A DNA stretch of 64,000 nucleotides, from NCBI RefSeq assembly GCF_019856455.1, contig NZ_CP082205.1:1612001-1676000 (forward strand). Direction: 5' to 3'. The notes under the pieces are model-generated. The model made no database searches, was not told the origin of the DNA, and saw only the letters and a list, made by a program, of their open reading frames with translations. The DNA is from Streptococcus suis (GTDB taxonomy: Bacteria; Bacillota; Bacilli; Lactobacillales; Streptococcaceae). The position numbers and the translations under genes were made by a program. This document shows, in pieces, positions 1 through 8,315 of the stretch; position 1 is the first letter of the stretch, and every line of letters starts with the position of its first letter.

Positions 1-1349
1 CAGCTATCGACTTGGCTCCCTCAAAGCTCTGAGAAAAAAGCCAATTTTTTCTGCCCATCACCAAGGTCTTCATAGCCCTCTCAGCCATATTGTTGGACAG
101 GACTAGGTCACCGTCCGAGAGAACGGCTCGGAAGGTGGTTTCGTATTTGAGGCTATACTCTATTGCAGTACCCAATTTGGAAGCTGGCAAGACAGCCTGT
201 TCACGGCACCAATCAAAGAACTCGTCCATCAAGGGAGTTAACTCTGTCTGCCGTTTATGTAGCCGTTCCTCAGTAGACAGGTCAGCCCAGTCACTCTCCA
301 AGGCAAACAGGCGGTCGCAATAGGCTAATCCCTTGGCTCCTAAAGAAGTATTATCTGTCTTCTTAGGAGTCGCCTCAAAAAATTTTCGTCTAACATGAGC
401 CCAACAGCCAACGAGCTGAGCCTTGTCTAATTGACGATAAGCACTCCACATGTCACAATGAACGTAGCCCGCATAGTCCCCAAGAAACTCCTCCACAACT
501 AAGCCGCTCCGTCGTTTGTCATGATGATAGAGGGTAATTCCATTTTTCTCATGTTTCCCAGACAAGAAAGTCCAGTAGTAGGTCAACTGGCTATCATTTT
601 CTAAGACCTTGTAGGAAGTCTCATCCGCATGAAGAATAGGCTGCTCCAACAATTTCTCGTGCAACAGGTTATAAATCGGCTCGAAATAATACTGACTAGA
701 CTTGATGTGCCAGTTGGCTATTTCCTTCCGACTGATGGGCAGGCCAAGTTTATGCCAGTCCTCTTCCTGACGGTAATTGGGTACCTTCAGATTGAATTTC
801 TGGTGAATGGTGTGAGCGATGATAGAGGCTGAACCCAAGCTGTGTGCCAAAGGTGCCTTAGGAACAGGAGCCTTGATAATCTTATCGCTTAGATTCTTCT
901 GACTACATGCCTGACACTTGTATGCGTGTTGAACATGGTCAATCCGCTTTAATTGTGCAGGAATGAAGACCAACTCTTGTCGTTGAACAGTTGAGCCAAT
1001 CTCTTTCAGCTGACCATGACAGTCTGGACAAGTGCAGTCTTCGCCCTGCAATTCGTGATGCACAATCTCTGGAGTGAACTGGCTGAAAATAGCCTGACGA
1101 ACTCCCTTAGCTTTCTTGCGTTTATAGGTGATGGTCTCCGTTTCAACTGGGTAAGTCAGCTTCTTCTTCAGGGAGACTTTCCTCCCCAAACAAGCTCAGC
1201 TGACCTGGTTGATATACGACCTTCTCTGATGATTTTCCGTAGAGTTTCTGTCTCAGATAGTCAACCTGTTCTCGAAGGAGAGTGAGTTCATTAGCCATCA
1301 TCTCTATCGTTTTTGACTGTGTTTCAATAATTTTTTCTAGTGATGACAT
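1..1349 (-). pseudogene. tnpC: IS66 transposase TnpC, partial and in two frames
   Basis: Main IS66 transposase, C-terminal end cut by the window edge (54 codons missing relative to the copy at 26227-27739). The N-terminal part starts at 1349 behind a good Shine-Dalgarno (AGAAGGAGA) and contains a leucine-rich coiled-coil stretch before KLYGKSSEK. It stops at TGA (1143-1145). The catalytic part continues in the +1 frame from about 1150 with a CxxC zinc finger (CTCPDCHG) and the IS66 core motifs HADET and HCDMWSAY. The frame change sits at CCC AGT TGA and is shared by all copies in the window, so it is either a programmed +1 shift or an inherited indel. Confidence 0.85.
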
Positions 1350-1399
1350 AACCAATCTCCTTCTTTTTATCTCATTATACACAAAGAAAAGCCATGATT

Positions 1400-1750
1400 T
1401 CAATAGAAATCACGACTTTTTGAAACATTTATTTTTGGAATGATAGAAAATCCTTTCATGAGCCAGTCGACTTGCTCGGAAGTTAGAGCCTTGACCTCTT
1501 CTTCATTGTTTGGCCAGGTCAATTTCCCATTTTCAAAACGTTTATACAATAACCAAAATCCCTGTCCATCCCAATAAAGAGCTTTGAACCGGTCTTTTCG
1601 ACCTCCGCAGAAGAGATAGACCTGACCGGAGAAGGGATCCAGGTTGAACTGACTTTTGATAAGATAGGCCAGGGAATCAATTCCCTGACGCATATCTGTT
1701 TTTCCACAGACCAAGTAAACTTGACCTAAATCACTGAGTTGGATGGTCAT
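1400..1750 (-). CDS. tnpB: IS66 accessory protein TnpB
   Basis: Intact 116-residue IS66 Orf2/TnpB. It has the family signature VCGKTDMRQGIDSLA, then LFCGGRKDRFKALYWDGQGFWLLYKR and a C-terminal WLMKGF. It is required with TnpC for IS66 transposition in the family; its biochemical role is poorly understood. It overlaps the upstream tnpA-like ORF by 20 bases and precedes tnpC by about 50 bases, the usual IS66 operon order. The protein is identical to that of the copy at 25826-26176. Confidence 0.93.
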   Translation of the reverse strand: MTIQLSDLGQVYLVCGKTDMRQGIDSLAYLIKSQFNLDPFSGQVYLFCGGRKDRFKALYWDGQGFWLLYKRFENGKLTWPNNEEEVKALTSEQVDWLMKGFSIIPKINVSKSRDFY

Positions 1751-1916
1751 AGAACAGTACCTTATCTAAGATTGTTTCTAGTGTTTCTTGATTGATAGTG
1801 TGAAAGACTGTGAGCTCCACTTTTCCGAGACGAATTTTCATCATAATATCGTTTCTGCCTCGCTTCTCAAAGCGGCGAGATTGGGGAACAGTCAATGGAA
1901 TGATGGGGTGTGACAT
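1731..1916 (-). CDS. IS66 TnpA-like small protein
   Basis: A 61-residue ORF at the promoter-proximal position of the IS66 operon, starting MSHPIIPLTVPQSRRFEKRG, preceded by CTGGAGGA as Shine-Dalgarno. It is shorter than the usual 100-130 residue IS66 TnpA and lacks an obvious helix-turn-helix, so the name rests on position rather than on a recognised domain. It overlaps tnpB by 20 bases, consistent with translational coupling. An identical copy is at 25660-25845. Confidence 0.7.
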   Translation of the reverse strand: MSHPIIPLTVPQSRRFEKRGRNDIMMKIRLGKVELTVFHTINQETLETILDKVLFYDHPTQ

Positions 1917-1998
1917 AATAAATCCTCCAGTTTTGTTTTTCTAACAGTATACTGGAGGAGGGAGTGGGTGGATAGATACCTTGTTATTGGGCGGTTAC

Positions 1999-2024
1999 CA
2001 ATATACCTGTTATTGGGCGCTTAC
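1999..2024 (+). repeat. Orphan IS66 right-end remnant
   Basis: These 26 bases match the last 27 bases of an IS66 right end in plus orientation, with one T missing (ATACC-TGTTATTGGGCGCTTAC). They directly abut the left inverted repeat of the minus-strand IS66 copy 1. An older plus-strand IS66 probably lay here and was replaced or interrupted by copy 1. Confidence 0.75.
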
Positions 2025-2387
2025 CTTCAATCCACTAAGCAATTCCTTATTCTGCCAAAGTAGATAAAGACCACCGCCGATAATAATCAGCATAATGACA
2101 AACTTGATCAATCCCTTAACAAAGCGGATGACCAACATCAATATCATAGATACAATCAGCCAGCCCCAAGCCGAAGAATTGAGCAAGGTCTGCATACTCT
2201 CCAAGCTCGCCCCTGTCCAGGCCTTGATAGGTTCTGGAATTTTATCAAACCAGCTGCTATTTATACCGATTTGTTCCATAATGGAATGACTGGTCGATTG
2301 TAACCAAGCAAAAATTCCTGCATTATAGAGAAAGAGCAGAGCTTGCTCTGTGTAACGTTTTATTGTGTTTGTAATTGTTCGAAACAT
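2010..2387 (-). CDS. Small membrane protein, C-terminus cut by IS66 remnant
   Basis: A 125-residue protein of unknown function. Residues about 75-115 form one or two hydrophobic segments (WGWLIVSMILMLVIRFV, then FVIMLIIIGGGLYLLW), so it is probably membrane bound. The start at 2387 has AAGGG 6-9 bases upstream and lies 10 bases after the matrixin stop codon, suggesting an operon with that gene. The last five codons and the stop lie inside the IS66 right-end remnant, so the native C-terminus was probably longer and has been replaced. Confidence 0.65.
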   Translation of the reverse strand: MFRTITNTIKRYTEQALLFLYNAGIFAWLQSTSHSIMEQIGINSSWFDKIPEPIKAWTGASLESMQTLLNSSAWGWLIVSMILMLVIRFVKGLIKFVIMLIIIGGGLYLLWQNKELLSGLKVSAQ

Positions 2388-2397
2388 ATTTTCCCTT

Positions 2398-3286
2398 CTA
2401 TTCCGAATACAAGGCCACTAGGGCATCAATATCCGCCTGCTGAATACCATGATTAGAACCGGCCGATTCCATAACAGAAGCCTGACTGTCTTCATGGTCA
2501 AGTCCAATGGCATGCCCCAATTCATGTTCAGCTATGGGAGTGGGAAAGAACTCGACCAGTCTAGAAAGAGTTCGTCAACAAGTCTTTATTTCTAGTTGTT
2601 GAGCTGAAACAGTCTATTCCCAGACTGTTTCACTCCCACCCCCGCATAGCTCCAACAGTCCACTGGACTGTTAAACCCAATCAACCACTGCGCTGAGATG
2701 TTGACACGAACTCTGAGAAGCGAGGCTGGACTTTCTGCTCAGCCTCATCATAACCATATTGGTCGTTTAATAAATAAAAACTATTCAGACGCACCGTTAC
2801 CGAGCTATAATAATTGGTTAATAAGTTAGTCGTTGAATTTGCCTCGCCTGCTACCTGGGTATTTCCATCATTCATCTCAGTAGCAATAATATCAGCCTGA
2901 TTTGGATCACTTGTCATCACAAAAGTGAAGGCCCCTGTCGCATTCCAATTTGCAATGGCTGTTTCATAGGCAGCTACAAATGTTGGATTCTGGGTTTCAA
3001 TGTAAACAGTCGCAGTATTGCTTTCCCATCGACCATGATCAGCTGTATTGACTGTATCAGTCGTCAGGTGCTTAATGGTATTAACACCTTCTTCAATCGT
3101 CACCTCAGACTGTCCTTTGACCATCAATTGCACTTCTTGAGCTAGAGTTTGTAACATCTGAGGCGCTGCTTCCTGTTGAAAATAGAATAATAGACCTAGA
3201 CCACAAGCCAATAACACCATTGATAACCAAATCAGACCCAAAAATGTCCGCCAAATCCACCGCAGAATATTTCCAATAAGTTTCAT
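2398..3286 (-). pseudogene. Matrixin-family zinc metalloprotease, interrupted
   Basis: The N-terminal piece (2681-3286, 201 residues) has a membrane anchor at residues 13-33 and an M10-like domain with ...ATAVYIETQNPTFVAAYETA-type folding and NQADIIATE. The zinc site HELGHAIGLDH followed by a met-turn region (SVMESAGSNHGI) is encoded at about 2400-2545 but is no longer joined in frame. Between the two pieces lies about 190 bases of repeat-like DNA containing a palindrome found elsewhere in the window. The gene would have made a membrane-anchored extracellular peptidase; as it stands the product lacks its zinc ligands. Confidence 0.82.
2541..2730. repeat. Short palindromic repeat element inside the matrixin gene
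   Basis: Non-coding insert that separates the protease N-terminal part from its HExxHxxGxxH part. It holds a 28-base segment at 2603-2630 with arms AAACAGTCT / AGACTGTTT that recurs exactly (other strand) at 23799-23826 inside a broken IS66. A second pair, AACAGTCCA / TGGACTGTT, is near 2652-2670. Boundaries are inferred from where protease homology stops and are uncertain by some 20 bases. Confidence 0.65.
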
Positions 3287-3351
3287 AGACTATACCTCTT
3301 TCTAGAAATAGGTTTTAGTATAGCCATAATTTCTGAAACTTTTCTTAAAAA

Positions 3352-4128
3352 CTAGGACAGTCTTTCTTCCAATTTGAAATCAATTGGCAACCAAGCCAAT
3401 ACTTTCTCAATCTGCTGATTCCAGTAGTACCACTCATGTTTACCAGGTCCGAAACTCGCCTCTATATCAAATCCCAGCTCTTTCAACTCCCCAACTGCCT
3501 TTTGATGCCCTTCAAAGAGAAAATCTTCCTCACCACACCAGGCATAAAATTTGGTCTTTTTATCGGATTGTTTAGCAATTTCTAACAAATTATTTGGATT
3601 CTGTTTATCAGAAATATCACCAAATACTCCTCGCCAATACGAAAGGCTTCCCAATTCTGCTGTCGCTGGATTTTCAAAATCAAAATACAATGCGCCTGAA
3701 AGCGAAGCTGCGTGTGAAAAACGATTGGTTATCATGGCAATCTTGAAGGTCCCATAACCACCCATAGACAAACCAGCGATAAAATTCTTCTCCCGCTTGT
3801 CAGACATATTTGGGAAAAATCGTTTGAGAATTTGAGGCAACTCTACTGCAATGGCATCGAAGTAATTCATACCGTAAGTGGTATTGGTATACCAGCCTTT
3901 ATCTGTATTGACCATAACCACGATAAGATTGGTATAACGAACCAATCGTTCCACTGTAGAACGATTCAGCCAGGAATCCTGATTGCCTCCCATACCGTGC
4001 AAAAGATATAGGACAGGAATATCGTTGTCATCAGGATTTTCCACACGATTGCGATCTGGATATAAAACCGTAACCTGTCTAGACATATCTAGAGCTTCTG
4101 AGTGGTATTCAATTTTCATTATTGCCAT
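3352..4128 (-). CDS. estA: Alpha/beta-hydrolase esterase (tributyrin esterase family)
   Basis: A 258-residue cytoplasmic serine esterase of the EstA/esterase D family, acting on short-chain acyl or acetyl esters. It has the oxyanion region LLHGMGG (residues 42-48), the nucleophile elbow GLSMGG (Ser about 121), an acid in CGEEDFL and the catalytic histidine in GKHEWYYW near the C-terminus. The first ATG has AAGGAG 7 bases upstream, so MAIMKIEY was kept rather than the ATG three codons later. It lies 60 bases downstream of the RNase J2 gene, the same order as in pneumococcus, so the two are probably cotranscribed. Confidence 0.9.
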   Translation of the reverse strand: MAIMKIEYHSEALDMSRQVTVLYPDRNRVENPDDNDIPVLYLLHGMGGNQDSWLNRSTVERLVRYTNLIVVMVNTDKGWYTNTTYGMNYFDAIAVELPQILKRFFPNMSDKREKNFIAGLSMGGYGTFKIAMITNRFSHAASLSGALYFDFENPATAELGSLSYWRGVFGDISDKQNPNNLLEIAKQSDKKTKFYAWCGEEDFLFEGHQKAVGELKELGFDIEASFGPGKHEWYYWNQQIEKVLAWLPIDFKLEERLS

Positions 4129-4188
4129 AAATCTTCTCCTTATGGTAAAGAGCCTGAGTTGCCTTCGGCTCTTTGCATTTATAAAACT

Positions 4189-5850
4189 CTATTTCACTTC
4201 CATAATCACCGGCAAAATAGCTGGGCGACGTTTGGTTTGATCAAAGAGGAATTTAGCTAGGTCATCGCGAACAGCACTCTTGAGTTCTGTCCAATCAAAA
4301 CTATCCTTGGTGAAGTAATTTTCCACCGTTGCGTTAACCAAATCTGATGCCTCACGCAAAATGTCCTTGCTCTTTTTCACGTAGACAAAACCACGGGTAT
4401 TGACCTTGGCCTTGGAAATGATTTTCTTCTCACGGCGGTTGACAGTGATTGCCACGATAAAGATACCGTCTTCTGAGAGAATTTTACGGTCACGAAGGAC
4501 AATATTTCCAACATCTCCCATGGCATTTCCGTCAATCATGACATCGCCAGCAGGAACCGCTCCGCTATGGACAAAATCCCCCTCTTCAAAAGCCATGACA
4601 TCCCCACGCTTAACGATGATAATGTTTTCTGGATACATACCGATTTCAAGCGCAGCCTTAGCGTGAGCATCCAATTGACGATACTCCCCTTGAACTGGGA
4701 AAAGATATTTAGGCTTCATGATGTTGAGCATGAGCTGCAAATCACGCGCATTGCCGTGACCAGATACACGCAGTTTTTTTGTAATGGATTTGACCGTTCC
4801 ACCAGCCTTGTAAATCAAGTTTTCTACACGAGCAACAACCGCTTCTTTTGAAATACTTGGAGTGGTAACAATATAAACTAGATCACCTTCTTTGATTTCA
4901 ACGTAGCGATGTCTACCGATAGACATTTTACGCAATCCATTTAACGGCTCGCCCATACGACCAGTTTCTAGAATAATCAATTCATGGTCTTCATACTTGT
5001 TCATATCCTTTGGTTTTACCAACAAGCGTTCGCTGACCAAACGAAGTTTTTTCAATTGAATCGCTGTTCGGACAATGTTTTCCACATCATGTCCTGTCAA
5101 CACGACACGACGACCAGTTGCTTCTGCTGCATCAAAAATCTGTTGAATACGTACAATATTGCTGGCAACTGCTGCCACAATAACACGCCCGTCACAGTCA
5201 GCAATCGTATTGAGAATTTCCTCCCCAGCCTCATGCATGCTAGCTACTTGAACATTGCTATCTGCATTTGCTGAGTCTGACAAGAGGGCCAACACACCTT
5301 CTTTACCGATTTCAGCCAATCGCCCAAAATCCGTACGATAAAACTTATCTGCCGCCTGGTCAAACTTAAAGTCACCTGTGTAGACAATATTTCCTTCATC
5401 CGTCTTAACGACAATTCCTAAACTCTCTGGAATAGAGTGAGTCGTCTGAAAGAAAGATGCCACTGAATCCCCGAAATCAATTTCCGTTTCAGCATTGATA
5501 ACATTGAAATCATTAAATTTCTTAGTAGCATTATTCCCCTTGACAAGTAGCTTAGCCAATTCGATCGTCAAGTGCGAACCAAATACTGGCACTTTCACTT
5601 TCTCCAAGAGATAAGGAAGCGCTCCGATAGCATCTGCATGCCCGTGAGATAAAAAGACCCCTGCTACACGATGCTTATTTTCTTCCAAATAATCGAAATT
5701 TGGGACGACTACATCCACACCTAACTGTTCATTCTCAGGATACTTTGCCCCCGCATCCAAAACAAAAATGTGTTCATTCACTTCGGCAATGTAGAGATTT
5801 TTTCCATTTTCACGTACACCTCCGAGAGCCATGATTTTTATGCTACTCAT
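4189..5850 (-). CDS. rnjB: Ribonuclease J2
   Basis: A 553-residue metallo-beta-lactamase/beta-CASP ribonuclease that partners RNase J1 in mRNA decay and RNA maturation. The metal motif is degenerate: HGHADAIG in place of HxHxDHxGG. This identifies J2, whose own catalysis is weak, rather than J1. Later motifs are intact: YTGDFKFDQ, SDSANADS, RVSGHG and PVQGEYRQLDAHAK, then the C-terminal dimerisation domain ending RRPAILPVIMEVK. A GCAAAGAGCC/GGCTCTTT hairpin lies between its stop and estA without a T-run, so it is a possible processing or attenuation site rather than a clear terminator. Confidence 0.93.
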   Translation of the reverse strand: MSSIKIMALGGVRENGKNLYIAEVNEHIFVLDAGAKYPENEQLGVDVVVPNFDYLEENKHRVAGVFLSHGHADAIGALPYLLEKVKVPVFGSHLTIELAKLLVKGNNATKKFNDFNVINAETEIDFGDSVASFFQTTHSIPESLGIVVKTDEGNIVYTGDFKFDQAADKFYRTDFGRLAEIGKEGVLALLSDSANADSNVQVASMHEAGEEILNTIADCDGRVIVAAVASNIVRIQQIFDAAEATGRRVVLTGHDVENIVRTAIQLKKLRLVSERLLVKPKDMNKYEDHELIILETGRMGEPLNGLRKMSIGRHRYVEIKEGDLVYIVTTPSISKEAVVARVENLIYKAGGTVKSITKKLRVSGHGNARDLQLMLNIMKPKYLFPVQGEYRQLDAHAKAALEIGMYPENIIIVKRGDVMAFEEGDFVHSGAVPAGDVMIDGNAMGDVGNIVLRDRKILSEDGIFIVAITVNRREKKIISKAKVNTRGFVYVKKSKDILREASDLVNATVENYFTKDSFDWTELKSAVRDDLAKFLFDQTKRRPAILPVIMEVK

Positions 5851-5943
5851 TTTTTCTCCTTTTTGGACATCCCACAGGTGTCCATTTTATTTTTCTTACC
5901 AACGGTCCTTGGGATGCCCAAGTCGAATTACAGTCTGCTATTT

Positions 5944-6093
5944 ATCGTCATTTAGTTTTTCTTTTATTACTTCGACGTACGAGGAAACTTCGTTTCCCTA
6001 TTTCCAACTTCAAACACTCCACAGGAGTATTTGAACTCGCCTTGCCTAGCCTGCGGCTCGTTGCCTAGTACTAAAAGTAAACTAAAAGACTAT
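5944..6093. repeat. MITE-like element with about 24-bp inverted ends
   Basis: A 150-bp intergenic element upstream of rnjB. The ends at about 5946-5970 and 6068-6092 are imperfect inverted repeats (TCATTTAGTTTTTCTTTTA against TCTTTTAGTTTACTTTTAG). The inside holds shorter palindromes such as GAGGAAAC TTC GTTTCCC. No ORF is supported. The rest of the 5851-6178 gap is AT-rich and shows nothing else. Confidence 0.6.
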
Positions 6094-6178
6094 ATTTTAG
6101 CTATCGCTTCTATTATACATTTTTTCAAGAAAATTTACAAAAAACTCCGCTGAAAATCAACGAAGTTCTACATATACA

Positions 6179-6583
6179 TTAGTAACCATGTCCCTTATGT
6201 TCCCACTTACCACCAACATTCCGCACTAAAATCCATTTCCAATCCGTATGGGTACTATTAGGCTCTAAGGTGGGCTCTGCCCCCTCAGCTGCTACCTTAA
6301 AAGACGAAGTTAGGATAATAGCTTCCTCTGCACCATAGTGCTCCGCCCACTCATCAAATTCCTTTTCATTATCACCACTGTAACCGATAGTCAGCAATTT
6401 ACAACTGTTTAAATGGTGATCAAAGTAATCTTGAACTACAAGAATAGCCGCCTCAATCTCTTTTTCCGTATACAATTCTGACTGTTCCATCGGTTCAATC
6501 TCTGCCTGATAAGCTGCTCCTGTCCGACATCCTACCAAAAAAAGACAACACAACAGACTACAAATAGCTAAACATTTTCTCAT
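6179..6583 (-). CDS. Putative lipoprotein of unknown function
   Basis: A 134-residue protein with a signal peptide and a clear lipobox LVGC (residues 16-19), so it should be lipid-anchored on the outer face of the membrane after Lgt/Lsp processing. The mature part is acidic with no recognised domain; it ends in WKWILVRNVGGKWEHKGHGY. It starts 5 bases after the stop of the YbaK-type gene, suggesting one transcript. No function is assigned. Confidence 0.75.
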   Translation of the reverse strand: MRKCLAICSLLCCLFLVGCRTGAAYQAEIEPMEQSELYTEKEIEAAILVVQDYFDHHLNSCKLLTIGYSGDNEKEFDEWAEHYGAEEAIILTSSFKVAAEGAEPTLEPNSTHTDWKWILVRNVGGKWEHKGHGY

Positions 6584-6588
6584 CTTTG

Positions 6589-7074
6589 TTACCTCAAGTC
6601 AACAATCGTTGCTGAAAAGCCAATCTCTTCTACAAAACGCAAAACATCTTCTGTCTTTACAAAAATCGTTTTCGTATTAACATTGGGGTGGAAGGTTAGA
6701 ATGGATTCAGAAAGGATTTCTTTATCAAAAAAGACTTGAATATCCTTATCAACATTATGTAACAAGCCAAAAACAGATACCACTCCCGCAGGCAAGTGCA
6801 TTTTTTCCATCAAGCTATCACTCGAGGCCATCCGAATGCGGTTGGCTCCAACCAAATCACGAAACTGGTCCATATCCAGCTGCTTCTGGTCATCCATGAT
6901 CAGTAAATAAAATGCAGTCTTTTTCTTATTAGTCAGAAACATGGACTTAGTCCGTACTCCTTCTACCCCTTCAATGTAACGGTCTGCTTCCTCAGTTGTC
7001 CGAGCTGGTGGATGCTCTACAATGGTGTAGTCCATTCCCAAGTCAGCTAAGCTTTCAAAAACCAATTTATCCAT
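6589..7074 (-). CDS. prdX: YbaK/ProX-type aminoacyl-tRNA deacylase
   Basis: A 161-residue prolyl-tRNA editing-domain protein that probably hydrolyses mischarged Ala-tRNA(Pro) or a related tRNA in trans. Family features include YTIVEHPPARTTEEAD at the N-terminus, the conserved lysine region KSMFLTNKKK, and the substrate pocket LPAGVVSVFGLLHN. The frame is open 24 codons further upstream, but MDKLVFESL at 7074 fits the family start. The following lipoprotein gene begins 5 bases downstream. Confidence 0.82.
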   Translation of the reverse strand: MDKLVFESLADLGMDYTIVEHPPARTTEEADRYIEGVEGVRTKSMFLTNKKKTAFYLLIMDDQKQLDMDQFRDLVGANRIRMASSDSLMEKMHLPAGVVSVFGLLHNVDKDIQVFFDKEILSESILTFHPNVNTKTIFVKTEDVLRFVEEIGFSATIVDLR

Positions 7075-7193
7075 GACAGCACCTCTAATGCTCTTTTGAT
7101 ATATTATACTACTTTTTAAAGGAGGGTTCAAAAATAATAGTAGCATAGCGGAAGTGTCTCGATACTCCTTCTATGCTACTGTCACAAAAATTC

Positions 7194-8084
7194 TCATTCA
7201 TCACTGGTTAAAAAATCCAGATGCCCACTCTCTATGCGTTCCAATTCATTTTCTAGACTAGCAACTTCCGTCATTTCACCAATATCTAGGCAAAGTTGAA
7301 TATGGTTTCTTAAATGATGACGGTAAAGTGAAATAGATTTTTGAATAGGGTATCCTATCTCATTCATCTTAACTATCCGTTCTTTTAGAAACTCTAAATG
7401 AACATTATGCTCCAGTTTAAAGTTCTGTGAAATACTTGATGGGTTGGAACGATAAACATACAAAGGCTGATTTAAATAACAAGCATGCTGTGTTTTCATA
7501 AACAATTTCCATGAAATTGCCGCATCCTCATAACATTGACCAACAGGGAAACGAATATCTGCAAAAAGTTCTTTTTTATATAATTTTCCCCAAGCTGTCC
7601 AAAACATCAATCGAAGCGCTAAAACTTGATTATCCTGACGTTCTAATAGTTCTTCTGGAGATAGCAACTCAAACTTAAATGACCCATAATCGTAGAAGAT
7701 AAAGTTCACATCGTCAAATCTACAGAAAGCTCCTATGCTTATTTCAGCATGAGACAATTTCAATCCATGATACATCATCTCAATAGATGCTTCAAATAAA
7801 AAATCATCAGAGTCAATAAAGGTTACATACTCTCCTGTTGCATGTTCTAAACCTGTATTACGAGCTGCCGATAAGCCACCATTTTCTTGTTGGATATAGA
7901 TAAAACGTGGATCTCCATCTGTAAGCGACTTAGCTTTTACAATACTGTTATCAGGACTACCATCGTCTACTATTATGACTTCTAAATTTTTATAAGTCTG
8001 ACTTTGAATAGAGCGAATACATTGTTCTATATATCCTTCAACATTATAAACTGGTACAATAACGGAAATCAGCGGTGTATTCAT
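7194..8084 (-). CDS. Family 2 glycosyltransferase
   Basis: A 296-residue GT-A fold glycosyltransferase that transfers a sugar from a nucleotide-sugar donor, probably to a surface glycan or glycoprotein. The N-terminal GT2 domain has ISVIVPVYNVEGYIEQCI, VDDGSPDNS, ENGGLSAARNTGL and the DxD-type metal site IDSDDF. It has no membrane segments, so it should be cytosolic or peripheral. The start is taken at ATG 8084; a TTG three codons upstream (8093), nearer to AAAGGA, is an alternative. It is a single gene between a terminator and the prdX unit, with a TA-repeat promoter upstream. Its substrate is unknown. Confidence 0.85.
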   Translation of the reverse strand: MNTPLISVIVPVYNVEGYIEQCIRSIQSQTYKNLEVIIVDDGSPDNSIVKAKSLTDGDPRFIYIQQENGGLSAARNTGLEHATGEYVTFIDSDDFLFEASIEMMYHGLKLSHAEISIGAFCRFDDVNFIFYDYGSFKFELLSPEELLERQDNQVLALRLMFWTAWGKLYKKELFADIRFPVGQCYEDAAISWKLFMKTQHACYLNQPLYVYRSNPSSISQNFKLEHNVHLEFLKERIVKMNEIGYPIQKSISLYRHHLRNHIQLCLDIGEMTEVASLENELERIESGHLDFLTSDE

Positions 8085-8140
8085 CTTAGTCAATATCCTT
8101 TGTGTATTTTATATCTCATCATTTTGATAGAACTTAATCT

Positions 8141-8171
8141 ATTATATATATATATATATGAGTTTAGTCAA
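8141..8171 (-). promoter_or_regulatory. Promoter with TA-repeat spacer before the glycosyltransferase
   Basis: On the minus strand, TTGACT (8166-8171) and TATAAT (8141-8146) are separated by 19 bases, most of which are a run of TA dinucleotides. A spacer of 17 is optimal, so loss of one TA unit would give a near-consensus promoter. The layout suggests slipped-strand control of expression. Phase variation itself is inferred. Confidence 0.6.
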
Positions 8172-8202
8172 GAAAAAACTACTGTTTATCCTTCAGAGCA
8201 GT

Positions 8203-8227
8203 AAAAAAAGAGGTAAAAACCTCTTTT
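8203..8227 (-). terminator. Terminator of the trpXYZ-type operon
   Basis: Hairpin AAAAGAGGT / ACCTCTTTT with a four-base loop and A/T runs on both sides. It lies downstream of the ABC ATPase gene and just upstream of the glycosyltransferase promoter. It could work in both directions. Confidence 0.75.
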
Positions 8228-8315
8228 ATATAGCAGTATTTCACATTAACGGATTAGAATAGAGACTTTGGACAAAATCGCTATAGCTGTTGTTAACACA
8301 GAATGAATCCGTCAT

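Larger units (their letters stand above)
1..1998 (-). mobile_element. IS66-family insertion sequence, copy 1 (right end outside the window)
   Basis: A minus-strand IS66 element with the order tnpA-like, tnpB, tnpC. Its left terminal inverted repeat lies at 1976-1998 and matches, base for base, the left end of the complete copy at 25578-27804. Positions map as p to 27576-p, and the encoded proteins are identical over the shared part. About 230 bases of the right end lie left of the window, so its target duplication cannot be checked. The identity to the 25.6 kb copy points to recent transposition. Confidence 0.93.

Noticed and set aside
4130..4188. Terminator between rnjB and estA
   Set aside because: The GCAAAGAGCC/GGCTCTTT hairpin has no T-run on the minus strand, so it was not listed as a terminator; processing or attenuation remain possible.
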